DNA from: Deroplatys truncata
Taxonomy: Eukaryota; Arthropoda; Insecta; Mantodea; Mantidae
Direction: 5' to 3'
Length of the DNA stretch: 64,000 nucleotides
NCBI GenBank assembly: GCA_030765065.1
Contig: CM060980.1
Location: 64,712,364 to 64,776,363 of the forward strand
In this document: one piece after another, positions 25,746 through 36,722 of the stretch
Layout of the letters: every line of letters begins with the position of its first letter
Numbering within the stretch: the stretch's first letter is position 1
Notes under the pieces: generated by a model
What the model was told of the DNA's origin: nothing
Seen by the model: the letters and a program-made list of their open reading frames with translations, nothing else
Databases searched by the model: none
Made by a program: the position numbers and the translations under genes

Positions 25746-26141
25746 ATGTGATACGTCATGAAATTTTCCACGTGACTTTAAAATTTCCCGGTAAAACACA
25801 AGGTGTCCTTAAATTCTCTTGAGATAATATACTCCATTGAAGAATTACATACTTTTTCATTCTGATTCTACCTTCCCAATCTACGGAAGAACAATTAATA
25901 ATACTGAATTGATTATGCTTTCTCAAGACTCTAAAGCTGCGTTTGATCTTAGCCTCTGGAGAACCTCCGCAATTGCGAAACAAAAGCCATGCAAAAGCCC
26001 TTATCAACTTAGATTGCTAGAGCTAGGTAAGAGGCGGGGTGGAGCCATACATGGGGAGGTGCTGGTTTACTAATTTCTTGACAACTTAAAATGCAGTTCA
26101 TTATACCGGTACGTTTATTTTTTTTTTGGCACCGAAGTGTA

Positions 26142-27439
26142 CATACGTGCAGCATAATGGCAGACAGGTTAGGTTAACATCGCTGAATTAATATTTATAA
26201 AGGACCTTTACAACAAATTAATTAATAAACTTTTACTGAAATTCACTCTGAGTGCAGAAAGTCCAACTTTCCACCATGTCAGTATGACAAAAAGCACTAT
26301 CGTCGAAAAGATGCATTACAACACTTAAATCATGTATGAGCTTTTATACGAAATAATCCATAAGAGTAGGTGTTGCACGCCAGTTGCTCTCCAGCCCGCT
26401 GGCGAGATCCAAGCTGAACTATTTCTCAGTTCTAATTTTACTTCACGTTATATGAAAACAAGCATACGCTACCTACATAAGTTAGGCAGATCAAAGCGAA
26501 GCCTTTGCTTTAGACAAAATTCAGCGTACTCGCACGAACTACCCGACTTCACCCTATTTCGCCATTTGTAACAGACAGCTGACATGCGTGTGCAAAGATA
26601 AAAAGGGCAATGCCCAAATTCTTGGCATTATCTTACTCCTATTTCACCTTGTTACTTCATTCGCCTTTAGGGTGAATGTTTCGGGATTGGCGGTCGTGTG
26701 TAGGAGTGTGGTGATGTTTTATGCTAAAGATAAGAGATGGAAAACAAGAAACATTCCCGCGAAAGAATACCAACACGGTTTAACAACGTTTTTGATGTTG
26801 TTTTGTTTCTAATACAATGGCCGTGCGATTAAGGAAACATCTTCTCACCAGAGAAATTATGTTCTATGTTGTATTTTGGTATTTTTATTATCTAGACCAG
26901 CGTTTCTGAAATGTGGTCCACGATCTGTAGTGGATTCAAGGGGATAAAATACCTACCTTCATGGGGTATTTAGAAGGGTCCCAGTATGAACCGCGTAGAT
27001 TTGCCTGGGTAAGGATTTCTCCGGGGCTTTTCTTTATCCTGAAAAGACAAATATCAGGTAAATCTCGCCTCTTAAGTCACCGAGCTCATCTGAGCATTTC
27101 TTAATCCTCACCACTTCATTCATCCTCTCTGTAAGATGTTATAAGGGATGTTGTACTAGAAGAAAAAATCAGATGTATAACAGCCACAATAATTTCTCCA
27201 TCGGTATCAATAAATCATACAAAACTAATTCAACTAATCACAAATGCTTAACTAGAAAGGGATTTAGATAGGAAAATACAGATTTCGTTATAAGCAAGAG
27301 GCAGAAACAACACTCAAATATTTATACTTATATAATAAACCCATTTTGCTAGGTAATCAGCTAAAGCGGAAAGATGGAGAAACAAGCACATTTTCCAAGT
27401 CTTGTGGATCACACAACAAATATTCAGAAGCGGCTGCGA
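26142..27439. other. Intergenic DNA with a possible hAT terminus
   Basis: No gene was recognised. At 26,898 the sequence CAGCGTTTCTGAAATGTGGT resembles the common hAT terminal consensus (CAGyGTTTCTCAAACTGTGG). No partner terminus in the opposite orientation was found downstream, so it may be a truncated element. Confidence 0.4.
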
Positions 27440-27560
27440 TACAAAAAAATACGTCTTTTGTATCTACTTTATATCTTAATGCGATCTACATTCTTCCTGC
27501 AGTAAGTCTTCGTCTGCCTCTATGATTTTCCAGTTATATGTATAGCATTCAAGAAGAGTA
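27440..27560 (+). repeat. R880 internal fragment
   Basis: It contains TTAATGCGATCTACATTCTT, CAGTAAGTCTTCGTCTGCCT and TTTTCCAGTTAT in the order of the corresponding R880 mid-section (ACGCGATCTACATTTTT, AGTAAACTTTTGTCTATCTC, TTTACCAGTTAT). Both ends of the element are missing, so this is an old remnant. Confidence 0.6.
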
Positions 27561-28911
27561 CATGTTTACCGAAGCAGTCGACCTCACATATATAACACGA
27601 AAGAATTAAAGAAAGAAAAAAGAAAAGCAGGAGCATAAATATATTATAACAATCATTTTTTATAAAATTCCATACGCTTAAGCTTTACAACAGCCTGAGA
27701 GTTTCTTGACTAAGATGGAACGTGAATTCCAACTGTAGTAAAGAATAGAGGTACGTTCATGGACGAGGATAATATTTAAGAGGCATTTTTCAAATAGATC
27801 ACCCTCGGCGTGTTCCAGAGTTTCCCTTCCATGTTTTTCTCATAGCAGCACTTACTTATAAGAAAGGTATATCATAAACACTCCTTTACGTAATCAACCA
27901 ATGAAACCTTAATTTTGCTTATCACTCCAAATTTTATGCACCCAAAATGTGCGTAAATCTGACGCTCCGTTCCTTGGTTCCATTGTGACAACAATTATCA
28001 GGTATTTTGTTTTAATTATTCGTGTATCGATAAGTCTATCAGGCGTAGAAATATATACAGTATAATATTCTATATTAACAATATTTTTGGTCCCTGCAAT
28101 GGAGAGGGGATGCTTGTGTATGTGTGTGTATGTTTCTTTTCTCCCATCTCCGAATAAAATATCTCTTTCTTTTTCGGCCAGTAAATGCAGCATGTAGTCT
28201 GCAACTGATTGGCAAAGATTTATTAGGAAGGTAAAGTCATGCATTGACTTTAATTTCATTAACTCATGAATATTACGAATATTCTGCAATCTGTTAACAT
28301 TACTTGTTCTGCTTGATCCTACATTATCAACTCCGTCTTAGTTTGCCTCTTGGTAAGAAAACATAATAAGAATTTGAAACATGTTTTTCCTAACCTCAAA
28401 GATAAGAAGATTAATATCTCTGCAATTCTCACTTTCGTTCCCTCTCACCTCCTTTCCCGCTCATTTTTATAGGGATGGAGGTGATGATTTGTTATCTTCT
28501 GATGGTGTTCATGATTTATTCTTACAAAATCCATAACCCTGATTATTCTTTTGTTATTTCAATAAAAATAATAAAAAAAGGCATTAATATAAAAATAATT
28601 TTAGCTTCTTAAGGGATTTTATTTTTCACAAGCATTTAATAGACATGATATATCAAAGAAAATAAGAGAGAATAATAGAAGCAGGCACTTAATGACACTA
28701 TCGAAAACAAAAAAGTAAATAATCCCCCCAAAAATTTAAAATAAGCAGCTAAAAGGAACACTAGGGCGTGCTCATATGAAGTTATCATTCAAAACCTCTG
28801 TAGACTCACAGTCACCTAGAAAATTAGTTCAAAAAACAATGCGAACTGGACAAGGGGAAGTGAGGAAGAAACTTGAATTCTTGGAAGTTGGGTCACACCA
28901 AATAAAAAAAA
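27561..28911. other. AT-rich intergenic DNA
   Basis: No gene or repeat was recognised. A 126-codon minus-strand frame at 27,909-28,289 has no recognisable domain and is treated as chance. Confidence 0.55.
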
Positions 28912-29822
28912 ATCTGATGTCTTACACTCACATGACTTTCTCTACTCTTGTACAAACTATTTTTACAAACGCTTATTCTCCATCTACTTCATGTTAATCG
29001 AGATAAACATTTGCAGACTCTATCTTATTGCTAATTTTCTTGTAGATGTAAGGGGATAATATATTTAAAGGGCAATTTGGAAATACAGTAGCCTTTAAGC
29101 ACATACATATCTCTTAATAGCTCGTTGCTAGGTGCAGCACCACTCCCTTTGCCACAGATTAATACTCTTTGCATATCAAAGACAAAAAAATGAATAACGA
29201 ATTCCCATTTAAGAAAATAAGTATTGAAAAATATAAGAGAATAACAAGCAATATCTCGAAAATGGTTCACTCAACAAAAAAAATGTATATGACATGAATT
29301 GTGTATTTTAACGCGATCTATATTTTTTGTGTAATAAACTTTTCTCTATCTCTTATGGTTTACCGGTTATGCAAATGTCGTTCACAATGAAGAACACTTT
29401 TGGAGTCATTCCCAGAAAATTCAAGATATACGTTTTATTTGTCATGACAATATATTAAACCTGTGATATTTTAATCAAAATCGTTAGAGCCCTTTTTGAG
29501 AAAATTAAAATTTTCGAAAAATCTTCCATGTAAAGGGTATCCTGGGGTGGGGGGATTTTGTTGGAAACCTTCGTGTCGCATCCCTGGAAGATATTGAACC
29601 TAAATACCAAGTTTGGTGTTTATCCGACTGTTCGTTTCTGAGTTATGCTGTTCACAGACACACAGACACACACACAGACAGACACACACACGGATATGTT
29701 TCCAAAAATGCTTTTTTGGATTCAGGGGGTCTCAAAACATGTATTTCCGGTGAAATCTCGGTATCGAATTTTTGGGTGGAATACAATACTTCCCCTAATT
29801 ACTATACGTAGTAGAGAAAGTA
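28912..29822 (+). repeat. R880 interspersed repeat, near-complete copy
   Basis: It starts ATCTGATGTCTTACACTCAC after a run of nine A and ends GTAGTAGAGAAAGTA. Its internal microsatellite is expanded (CACAGACACACAGACACACA and onward), making it the longest copy at 911 bp. It is strongly similar to the copy at 22.8 kb throughout. Confidence 0.9.
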
Positions 29823-30035
29823 ACAGGTTTAACATGCAGTGTTTTCACTATATGGATTTTGGTAGCGTTGTAAAAGATACAAGAAAGAAAGAAAAGTCTT
29901 CCCTCTGAGTATTTCAGTAAAAAGAGAGCTAAAGTTACTGCTGCTTCTTTGTCAATTTTACCAATTGTATGAGGTATTGTAATGAGGTATGTAATTTCTC
30001 GGAAATTTTGTATAATGATGCCTTGTCCAAATAAA
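29823..30035. other. Unique-looking spacer between two R880 3' ends
   Basis: These 213 bp are not similar to R880 or the SINEs here. They lie between the end of the 28.9 kb R880 copy and a second isolated R880 3' terminus. Confidence 0.6.
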
Positions 30036-30078
30036 AATACAATACTTCCCCTACTTACTATACATAGTAGAGAAAGTA
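30036..30078 (+). repeat. Isolated R880 3' terminus (43 bp)
   Basis: The sequence matches the last 43 bases of R880 almost perfectly (AATACAATACTTCCCCTACT through AGAGAAAGTA), with none of the preceding 800 bp. It lies 213 bp downstream of a near-complete copy in the same orientation. Confidence 0.85.
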
Positions 30079-30796
30079 ATAAAAGCAAAACTCCAGGAGT
30101 ATATAATGGGACCAGGTTTGCCACAGATTCAAGGAAGATCTTTCACAAAAAGTTTTAAGGTAAACAAATGGTGTCAATTTGACCTATAGCAGCTATTTTA
30201 AGAATGAAACTAAATTGGTTAAAAGCTGGACGGCTCAAAGACAAGAGACACTGCTAATGCATGCAAGAAAGCACACCTTTTAGGTACAATGGATTCTAGC
30301 AAAGTCAGAAAATTCATCGAAAATGGATCATATGAAGTTACAAATCAGGTTGTATGTATCGGCAGTGCTCTGTAGGTTTGAACAAATTAAAAATTCATTT
30401 TTAGGATGGTTCACAAAATTATCTGAAGTATTTTGATCAGTACAGCTGATTTGTGAGAATCTCAACTCTGCCCCAGATGAGAACGGAGGTGAGGGTCAGT
30501 GAAAGGAACTTAACATTTGAAAACTCTATACATAACAACGGATTTGTTGGTAGACATGTAAACTCTTTCGGAGACCCTTGGAAAACCTTTGTGAGGAATA
30601 CGGAACATTATTTTTAAAGGCCATTTGTTTTTGTTTTTTATTTATTTATTTTTTTGGGAGCTGAAATGGGCGATCTATCTGAAAATGGCTCAAACATGTT
30701 TCGAGTTTGAGGCTGCGAATAACACACAAACCAGGAAGAGGTAATTCTCATGTAAACGGAAAATGTGTGGTATTTTATAAAAATAAGTGTAAGAAA
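30079..30796. other. Intergenic DNA, no recognised gene
   Basis: Nothing recognisable. A T-rich tract at about 30,625-30,655 includes repeated TTTA units. Confidence 0.55.
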
Positions 30797-31653
30797 GTGG
30801 AAACGTGTTGCATTCACGCGACTTTCTCTATCCACTATCGTTAATTTTATATAGCTCCTACAAACTACTCTTACGAAAGCTCATTTTTCTGTTTACTCCT
30901 TATAAGCGAAGATAAACGTTTGCATAAATAGTTTAATTATAGACGTCGTTGAATGTACTAGGCGGGATAGAAGAAACCGAATCGAATTACATGTTTAAAA
31001 GCGACTGTCTATATGCTGGCCTTGAAATTCCACATGCTTTCCATGACATTGTGAGAAACATGCGAATAGGGAGCATCTGAAAAAATTTGTACTGAAAAAT
31101 GTAAACCAATATTAACGAATATCTCGGAAATGCTGATGCCACAGAAACGGATATTTGAAATAAATTATGGGTTTTAAATAGATCTACATTTTTATGCAGT
31201 AAGTTTTTGTCTACTTCTTATGGATTACACGTTGTGTAATATTACACAAAATTCCTGTGAACCTCACAGGCTATTCCAGAAAATTCAAGATTTACATATT
31301 ATTTTGTCATGTAAATATGTTAAGTGTGTGGTATTTAAATCAAAATGGTTAGAATCATTTTTTGAAAATAAAAAATACTAAAAAGAAAAAAAAAGGTTTG
31401 CATGTAAAGAGTAGTCAAGGGTGGAGGGATTTTCTTAAAAACCTTCGTGTCACATCTTTCAAAGATACTGAACTTAAATACCAAGTTTTCGTTTTTGAGC
31501 TATGCTGTTCACAGACACACACACGTGAACCTTTCTCAAAAAGTGCATTTTTTGCATTCGGAGGGCCTGTAAACATGTACTTCCGGTGAAATATCGGTAT
31601 AGCATTATTTGGTGGAATACAGTGCTCCTACTAGATACGTGATGGAGAAAGTA
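30797..31653 (+). repeat. R880 interspersed repeat, diverged near-complete copy
   Basis: The 5' end reads ACGTGTTGCATTCACGCGAC and the 3' end GATGGAGAAAGTA. The 5' hairpin stem is CGTG/CACG instead of ATGTG/CACAT, with both arms changed. The microsatellite is reduced to ACAGACACACACACG. It is clearly older than the 22.8 and 28.9 kb copies. Confidence 0.85.
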
Positions 31654-32257
31654 AAAATGTAACATCACAAGTAAGAAGTTAGATTCTGTATATGTTTGAG
31701 AGCTAGGTTCTTAACTGGCCTTTATGGAAAGACAGGCAACAAGCCTTAATAAATAGGTTGCCCAATACAGTACCAAAACCTCTTCAGAATACACAAGTAC
31801 CTATTAAAACAGGAACTGTAAGAGAAAACAAACTGGATATCGTACTAACTTCATTCGTATTAGAAAGTGGCAAGACTTTGATATGTCCAAGTAACTTATA
31901 TTATTTTGATTTACTAAAAGTGCTTTGCAGCATTAAAACACATTATATAGTTGAAATTTATCCTCCTGCTAAAGTGGATTTATACGCGCTAACTACAGCC
32001 GCTAAGCTTTTGTTTATAATAATTGAAAGTGGATTCATACCTATTACAGCATAGAACATCCTGTATAATTCGGCTTCTGCGGTTGCTTCTGCCGATAGTA
32101 AACACTTTTGCAGCAATCACTGCTACATGGATATATTATATTTACTTTCTCTGCCCTTTATGTTCTACACTGCATCTAGCTTTACTTCATTCAGTAAATG
32201 TTAACTAAGTTACCGATTCAGAATATCTAACGTTAAACACAAATTATTTACTCTCCT
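31654..32257. other. Intergenic DNA with one 98-codon frame
   Basis: A + strand frame at 31,758-32,054 stays open for 98 codons but shows no domain, and nothing around it marks exon borders. Probably chance. Confidence 0.45.
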
Positions 32258-32494
32258 AATTATGGAAGTAAATAAATATTTTGTTTGTTAACGACGCTGT
32301 CAATTGCCAGGATCATATCAGCAATGTGACGGAATTTCTTCTGCAGGAGTTCTTTTACATACCAGTAAATCTACTGACTTGGGGCTGTTACTTTTAAGCG
32401 CACCGGTCTGGGACAGATTTGAACCCCGACTTTGGGACCATAAGGCCAGCGCCTAACCAACTGAGCCACCCAGACCGACAATTATGGAAGTAAA
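32258..32494 (-). mobile_element. tRNA-headed SINE, family S3, with 15-bp target duplication
   Basis: The perfect 15-mer AATTATGGAAGTAAA lies at 32,258-32,272 and 32,480-32,494 and brackets a 207-bp element. In reverse complement the head reads GGTCTGGGTGGCTCAGTTGG (A box) with GGGGTTCAAATC (B box), and its first bases pair with CCAGACC. The body contains GTAGATTTACTGGTATGTAA and AAAGAACTCCTGC, a core I recall from SINEs of many arthropods. The perfect duplication indicates a fairly recent insertion. The degraded T arm argues against a functional tRNA. Confidence 0.9.
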
Positions 32495-32585
32495 ATACTT
32501 GAGCATCTCATGTATTTTATGCTCCACAAAATACATTAGTGGACGTGTTAATTGCTCCTTGGAAATGTAAACATATATAGAGAGA

Positions 32586-32609
32586 AATAAATAAATAAAT
32601 AAATAATTT
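32586..32609 (+). repeat. (AAAT)n microsatellite
   Basis: Six TAAA/AAAT units in a row. Confidence 0.9.
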
Positions 32610-32720
32610 ATTTCAAGCAATTTTTTAAAAATATTCAACATCATTCATATTTGCATAGAGCGCTTATGCAAAAGAATACTCTCCGCATTAAAACAAATGC
32701 TGAAAGCTACGAAAACATTT

Positions 32721-32971
32721 GTTTTTGACTGCCTATATGGTCTGGTGGTTAGCATGCTGACTTCTAAATCCGGAGTCCGGCGTTAGATTCCCGGCTGGGG
32801 TTGGAAATTTTTCTTTAGTTAGGATTATTCCCATCCTCTCTAAAGTCTGAAAGTATGAATGAGAGAGTAAATGTGCGTCTGAATTTAATGTAATAACCAA
32901 AAGTAATACCACCCCAAAGATTAACACCACTGTAAGCGAGTAAAATTGATATTTCAATAGTTTTTGAATGC
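32721..32971 (+). mobile_element. tRNA-headed SINE, family S4, with target duplication
   Basis: GTTTTTGACTGC at 32,721-32,732 and GTTTTTGAATGC at 32,960-32,971 form a 12-bp duplication with one mismatch around a 227-bp element. The head reads TGGTCTGGTGGTTAGCATGC (A box) and GTTAGATTCCC (B box). The body, with GGGTTGGAAATTTTTC and ATTATTCCCATCC, matches a reverse copy at 54.7 kb. Confidence 0.85.
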
Positions 32972-33688
32972 AAATCAAATGTTATTATTAACTATAACCC
33001 TAATTATATTAAGTTGGGCCCTTACGATAAATAAATTAATGTAATAAATAAGTTTTATAATGGACTACAATCATTATTGATTACCAATTGTTCCAAAAGG
33101 TAAAAAGTCCCGATATGATCTTAGTTGTTAAATGCGGCATGCAAATGGAACAAAGATTTTTTTTGCGTTAAAACCAAATAGGATAATAAACTGAAGCGTG
33201 ACGGTGGTTTATTGTGCGCCATGATTAGGGTAAGGAAATCACTTTGTGAGATTTCATGCTTTTTATTTTTATTAATATAAGCAAATTCATAAAAAAATCT
33301 AACACACTTTTTCATTGTTCATAAAGACACATTTAAAGTTTCACTTTTGTTTGCAGTTTAAAATTTAACTTAAAGAAGGTAACTGTGGTAGCCTGCTGGT
33401 TTTATTATGAAGACAAAAACGAGTTTATACCGTCTTCTCAAAGATGTCTTAGCTGGAACCAGTGAGAAAAAGAAATACCCTTATGCTTTTGATCTCAGTG
33501 ATTCACATGTACATTGTTCACTACCCCCAAAAATGCAAGCTTTCATAGCAAAACAACAGCGATTTTAAAGTATCAGCAACAAATTAAGCTTTAATGTCTT
33601 GTTAGATTTATTTTCAAAATATAATATTACAAAGGAACTACGGTATTACATGTAGAGGAAATGATTCCTTTCTCTCTTGTCCATTGTC

Positions 33689-33723
<35 letters not shown>

Positions 33724-33975
33724 AGAACGAGAGAAAAGCTTACGACAGTCTTGTATACAATAAACTGTTTACAGGAAAGTATATTGATATTGACATGTTG
33801 AGAAACTGGTAAGAGGAGAATATAGCGTTTCAAAGTATAACAAAATTGAAAATGCTTGCACCCAGAATGTTCAATTTTGGATGCATTTTCATTCGTATAA
33901 TATGTTCCAAAAGTTTTGCCTCAACTGTCTACGATTTTCCAAAGTGCGATTTTCATAGATGTTTCCTCTTACCAT
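32972..33975. other. AT-rich intergenic DNA
   Basis: No gene was recognised. It includes a (GA)n microsatellite at 33,691-33,720. Confidence 0.6.
33691..33720 (+). repeat. (GA)n microsatellite
   Basis: Fifteen uninterrupted AG units. Confidence 0.98.
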
Positions 33976-34541
33976 TTAAGCCCCATTCACAATGAAAATT
34001 AAGCGTAAGCATAACGTAAACTTATAATCTAGATGATATGTATTGTAACGGAACAGTTCACAATGAATGTAAAACACTGAATTAAATATAAACCTAGAAA
34101 CTTATAGGATCCAAGATTTCAAGTTTGTGTCTAGTCAAACATAAGAAACTAGCCAATCAGAGAGTGATTATCTCGCGTGAACAGTCTGCTATTTTACATC
34201 ATGTGTTGACTTAATGACAGCCTTTCTGTACAAGATCACGGTGCAGGAATTACTGGGTTATCTATAAAAATCGTAGCAAAAGAAATTGTGAGGGCAGAAG
34301 GTGCTTTTTGTAAATTTAACGTCCTTTAACCGCGTGGACAGCTGAAGTTCATTTTAATACATGTACGTAACCTCTTCTGTCGTGTGTACTCTCGGTTGTC
34401 GCTTCGCAAAACACTATTTAATTCAGCTGTATTACCCTCCCATGAGATTGGCTGTTGGTTATGTCTCCATTTGTTGTTATGAACGACATATCGTGTCAAG
34501 TTTATGCTTAATGCTAAGTTTTCATTGTGAATGGTCCTTTA
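33976..34541. mobile_element. PIF/Harbinger-like MITE with TTA target duplication
   Basis: TTA occurs at 33,976-33,978 and 34,539-34,541. The enclosed 560 bp begins AGCCCCATTCACAATGAAAA and, read from the other end, AGGACCATTCACAATGAAAA; the similarity continues through a further TTAAGC-type stretch for about 35 bases in all. A 3-bp TTA duplication and a CCATTCACAATG-type end fit PIF/Harbinger elements. The interior is AT-rich and has no recognisable transposase, so it is a MITE. A further copy of the TTCACAATGAATG motif lies inside the left half. Confidence 0.75.
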
Positions 34542-35061
34542 CTCTGCTCCTTGGTTAACTGCATCCCTCCGAATGGGCATATAAAAGAGAAAGCTCTCCA
34601 CGATGTAGCACGATGTCTGAACTCTGCGGTCTATCTCCGGGAAACTGTTAAAATGGAAGGCGGAGCGCTGAAACCTTAAATATTTCATAAGGAAACGCCG
34701 AGTAGCTCTGATATAGATACAGGCAAGAGCCGAAGAGATGGGCTTTTAACACTTTATGCGAGGAGCCTTAAAAGGCAGCTTGCATGACGAGGCTGTTATT
34801 GGGAACCGTATGCAGCTCACTCCAGCCAGTCTGTCGTGCGGTCAACAAGAAATACCGTACTACGTGAGCCGATAAATCGAAATCACCGCCGCAGCGAGGT
34901 GGTCTTCGTCTGATGTGACGATTTCCTGCATGGAGGTTTTCTCGCCTCAACATTGCTGAATAGAGAGATACCTAAAATTGGTGGGCCTTTTAAATAATTG
35001 AGGCTTTTAACACCTGAATTCAATGACTGGATGATTTAATGAATAATAATAAATAATAACA
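34542..35061. other. GC-richer candidate regulatory island
   Basis: About 34,560-34,960 differs sharply from the AT-rich background and matches no repeat here. It contains CATATAAAAGAG (TATA-like), TTTATGCGAGGAGCC, GATAAATCG and several dyads. There is no convincing open frame. A conserved non-coding element or a short exon are both possible; this is inference from composition only. Confidence 0.35.
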
Positions 35062-35279
35062 AATCGAATGTGTTGCATTCATATAACATCCGCCGACTCT
35101 GTTACAAACTATTCTTAGAAATTTTCTTTTGTCAATTTTATCTTAATCGAGATAACCTTTCATTTTACATTTATGCATTCGTTATACTAATAAGAAGTAT
35201 ACCTACAGTAAGCTAAAGGATAGTCAGATAGCTATGTGGGGCTACGAAATTCCTTGTTCCTTGTATCTTCAAACTTTAA
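35062..35279 (+). repeat. R880 old copy, left part (split by a younger copy)
   Basis: It begins AATCGAATGTGTTGCATTCA and follows the R880 5' section (GTTACAAACTATTCTTAGAA, TTTTATCTTAATCGAGATAA) until the younger copy starts at 35,283. Its continuation resumes at 36,145. Confidence 0.75.
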
Positions 35280-35282
35280 AAA

Positions 35283-35981
35283 ATCTGATGTGTTACACTC
35301 ACCTGACTTTTTCTACTCTTGTACAAACTATTTTTACAAACGCTTATTCTCCATATGCTTCATGTTAATCCAGATGTTAAATCTTATTGCTAATTTTCTT
35401 GTAGGTGCAAGGGGAATTGGTAGTCTTTAAGCGATAGTCAAATCTTTTAACCGCTGGTTGCTATGTGGCGCATTCCATTCTCTTTGTATGTCCAGGACAT
35501 AAAAAAGTGAGATTATGAATTCCCATCTCAGAAAAAGTATAAGTATTGGAAAATTTAAGGGAATAACAAGCAATATCTCGAAAATTGTTCACTCAACAAA
35601 AAAACGTATATGACATAAATTGTGTATTTTAACGCGATCTACATTTTTTGTGTAGTAAAAGTTTGTCTATCTCTTATGGTTTACCAGTTATGCATCGGTC
35701 GTTCACAATGAAGATACTTTTGGAGACATTCCCAGAAAATTCGAGATATACATTACATTTGTCATGAAAATATCTTAAACATATGTTATTTTAATCAAAA
35801 TCGTTAGAGCCATTTTTGATAAAACTAAATTTTAGAAAAATGTTCCATGTAAAGGGTAACCTGGGGTGGGGAGTTTCTTGAAAACCTTCGTGTCGCATCT
35901 CTGGAAGATACTGAACCTAAATACTAAGCTTGGTGTTTATCCGACTGTTCCTTTCTGAGTTATGCTGTTCACAGACACACA

Positions 35982-36015
<34 letters not shown>

Positions 36016-36144
36016 CATGCTTCCAAAATGCTTTTTGGGGGATTCAGGGCGCCTCAATACATATATTTCCGGTGAAATCTTGGTATCAAATTTTTGGGTG
36101 GAATACATAACTTCCCCTACTTACTATATGTAGTAGAGAAAGTA
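35283..36144 (+). repeat. R880 younger copy inserted into an older one
   Basis: It starts ATCTGATGTGTTACACTCAC and ends GTAGTAGAGAAAGTA. Its internal (CA)n tract is long and uninterrupted (about 35,982-36,012). It interrupts the older R880 copy whose parts lie on either side. Confidence 0.9.
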
Positions 36145-36722
36145 AAAAGCATTAGTATTTGAAAATTCAAACCAATACCAAAAAACACCTTTGAAATAGT
36201 TAAAGCCATAACAATTTTTATTGAACATGAATTGTATCCTTCAACAAAATCCTTGTTTTCTTTGTAGTATGATTTTGTCTATATCCTAAAGTTTACGAGA
36301 CAGACAAAAATAATTTTGAATGAAAAAGACTTCACAGACCATTTCCAGAAAATTCAAGGTGTACATTTATTTGTCATACAAATATCTGAAGTATGTGGTA
36401 TTTTGATAAAAATAAATATTAAAGCCATTTGTGAGAAAATAAAGAATAACATCAAATTTCCATCCAAAGTATAGTTTGAGCTGGAGAATTAATCTTGAAA
36501 ATCTTCGTCACATTCTTCGAAGTTTGGTATTTAACCAACGTTTCGTATTTTAGTTACGCCGTTCATATACACACATATGCACACATACACACACCCACGG
36601 AGAGACTTTTTTCTAAAAATATTCTCTTTTTTTATTTAGGAGCGCTCGAAACACATTTACATTAAAATCTCAGCATCGAATGCGATAGATACTTCTCTTA
36701 CTTGCCTTAGGTAAGGAGAAGA
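36145..36722 (+). repeat. R880 old copy, right part
   Basis: It resumes the R880 mid-section with GTATTTGAAAATTCAAACCA and ends with ACTTCTCTTACTTGCC and AAGGAGAAGACA, a decayed version of the terminal hairpin. Much more diverged than the inserted copy. Confidence 0.7.

Larger units (their letters stand above)
24475..26141 (+). mobile_element. Tc1/mariner-like element relic flanked by TA
   Basis: A left end TACAGTCCGGTGCAAAAAAC at 24,475 is matched by a right end at 26,141 whose reverse complement is TACACTTCGGTGCCAAAAAA. Both begin with TA, the target of Tc1/mariner elements, and the 1.66 kb spacing suits a full-length element. Inside, a frame at 25,032-25,280 resembles an N-terminal helix-turn-helix of a Tc1-type transposase. 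No DDE core was recognised. A SINE head, a (TGGA)n tract and a (TTA)n tract lie within it. The right end contains a ten-base T run, which makes the pairing less certain. Confidence 0.4.

Noticed and set aside
27909-28289. 126-codon minus-strand frame
   Set aside because: No domain and no exon-like context; plausible by chance in a window of this size.
31758-32054. 98-codon + strand frame as an exon
   Set aside because: No domain, no convincing splice borders and ordinary AT-rich composition.
32395-32479. Functional tRNA gene on the minus strand
   Set aside because: The acceptor stem pairs well, but the T arm is degraded and the sequence continues into a SINE body bounded by target duplications.
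35982-36012. CA repeat as an independent microsatellite
   Set aside because: It is the internal microsatellite of an R880 copy and belongs to that element.
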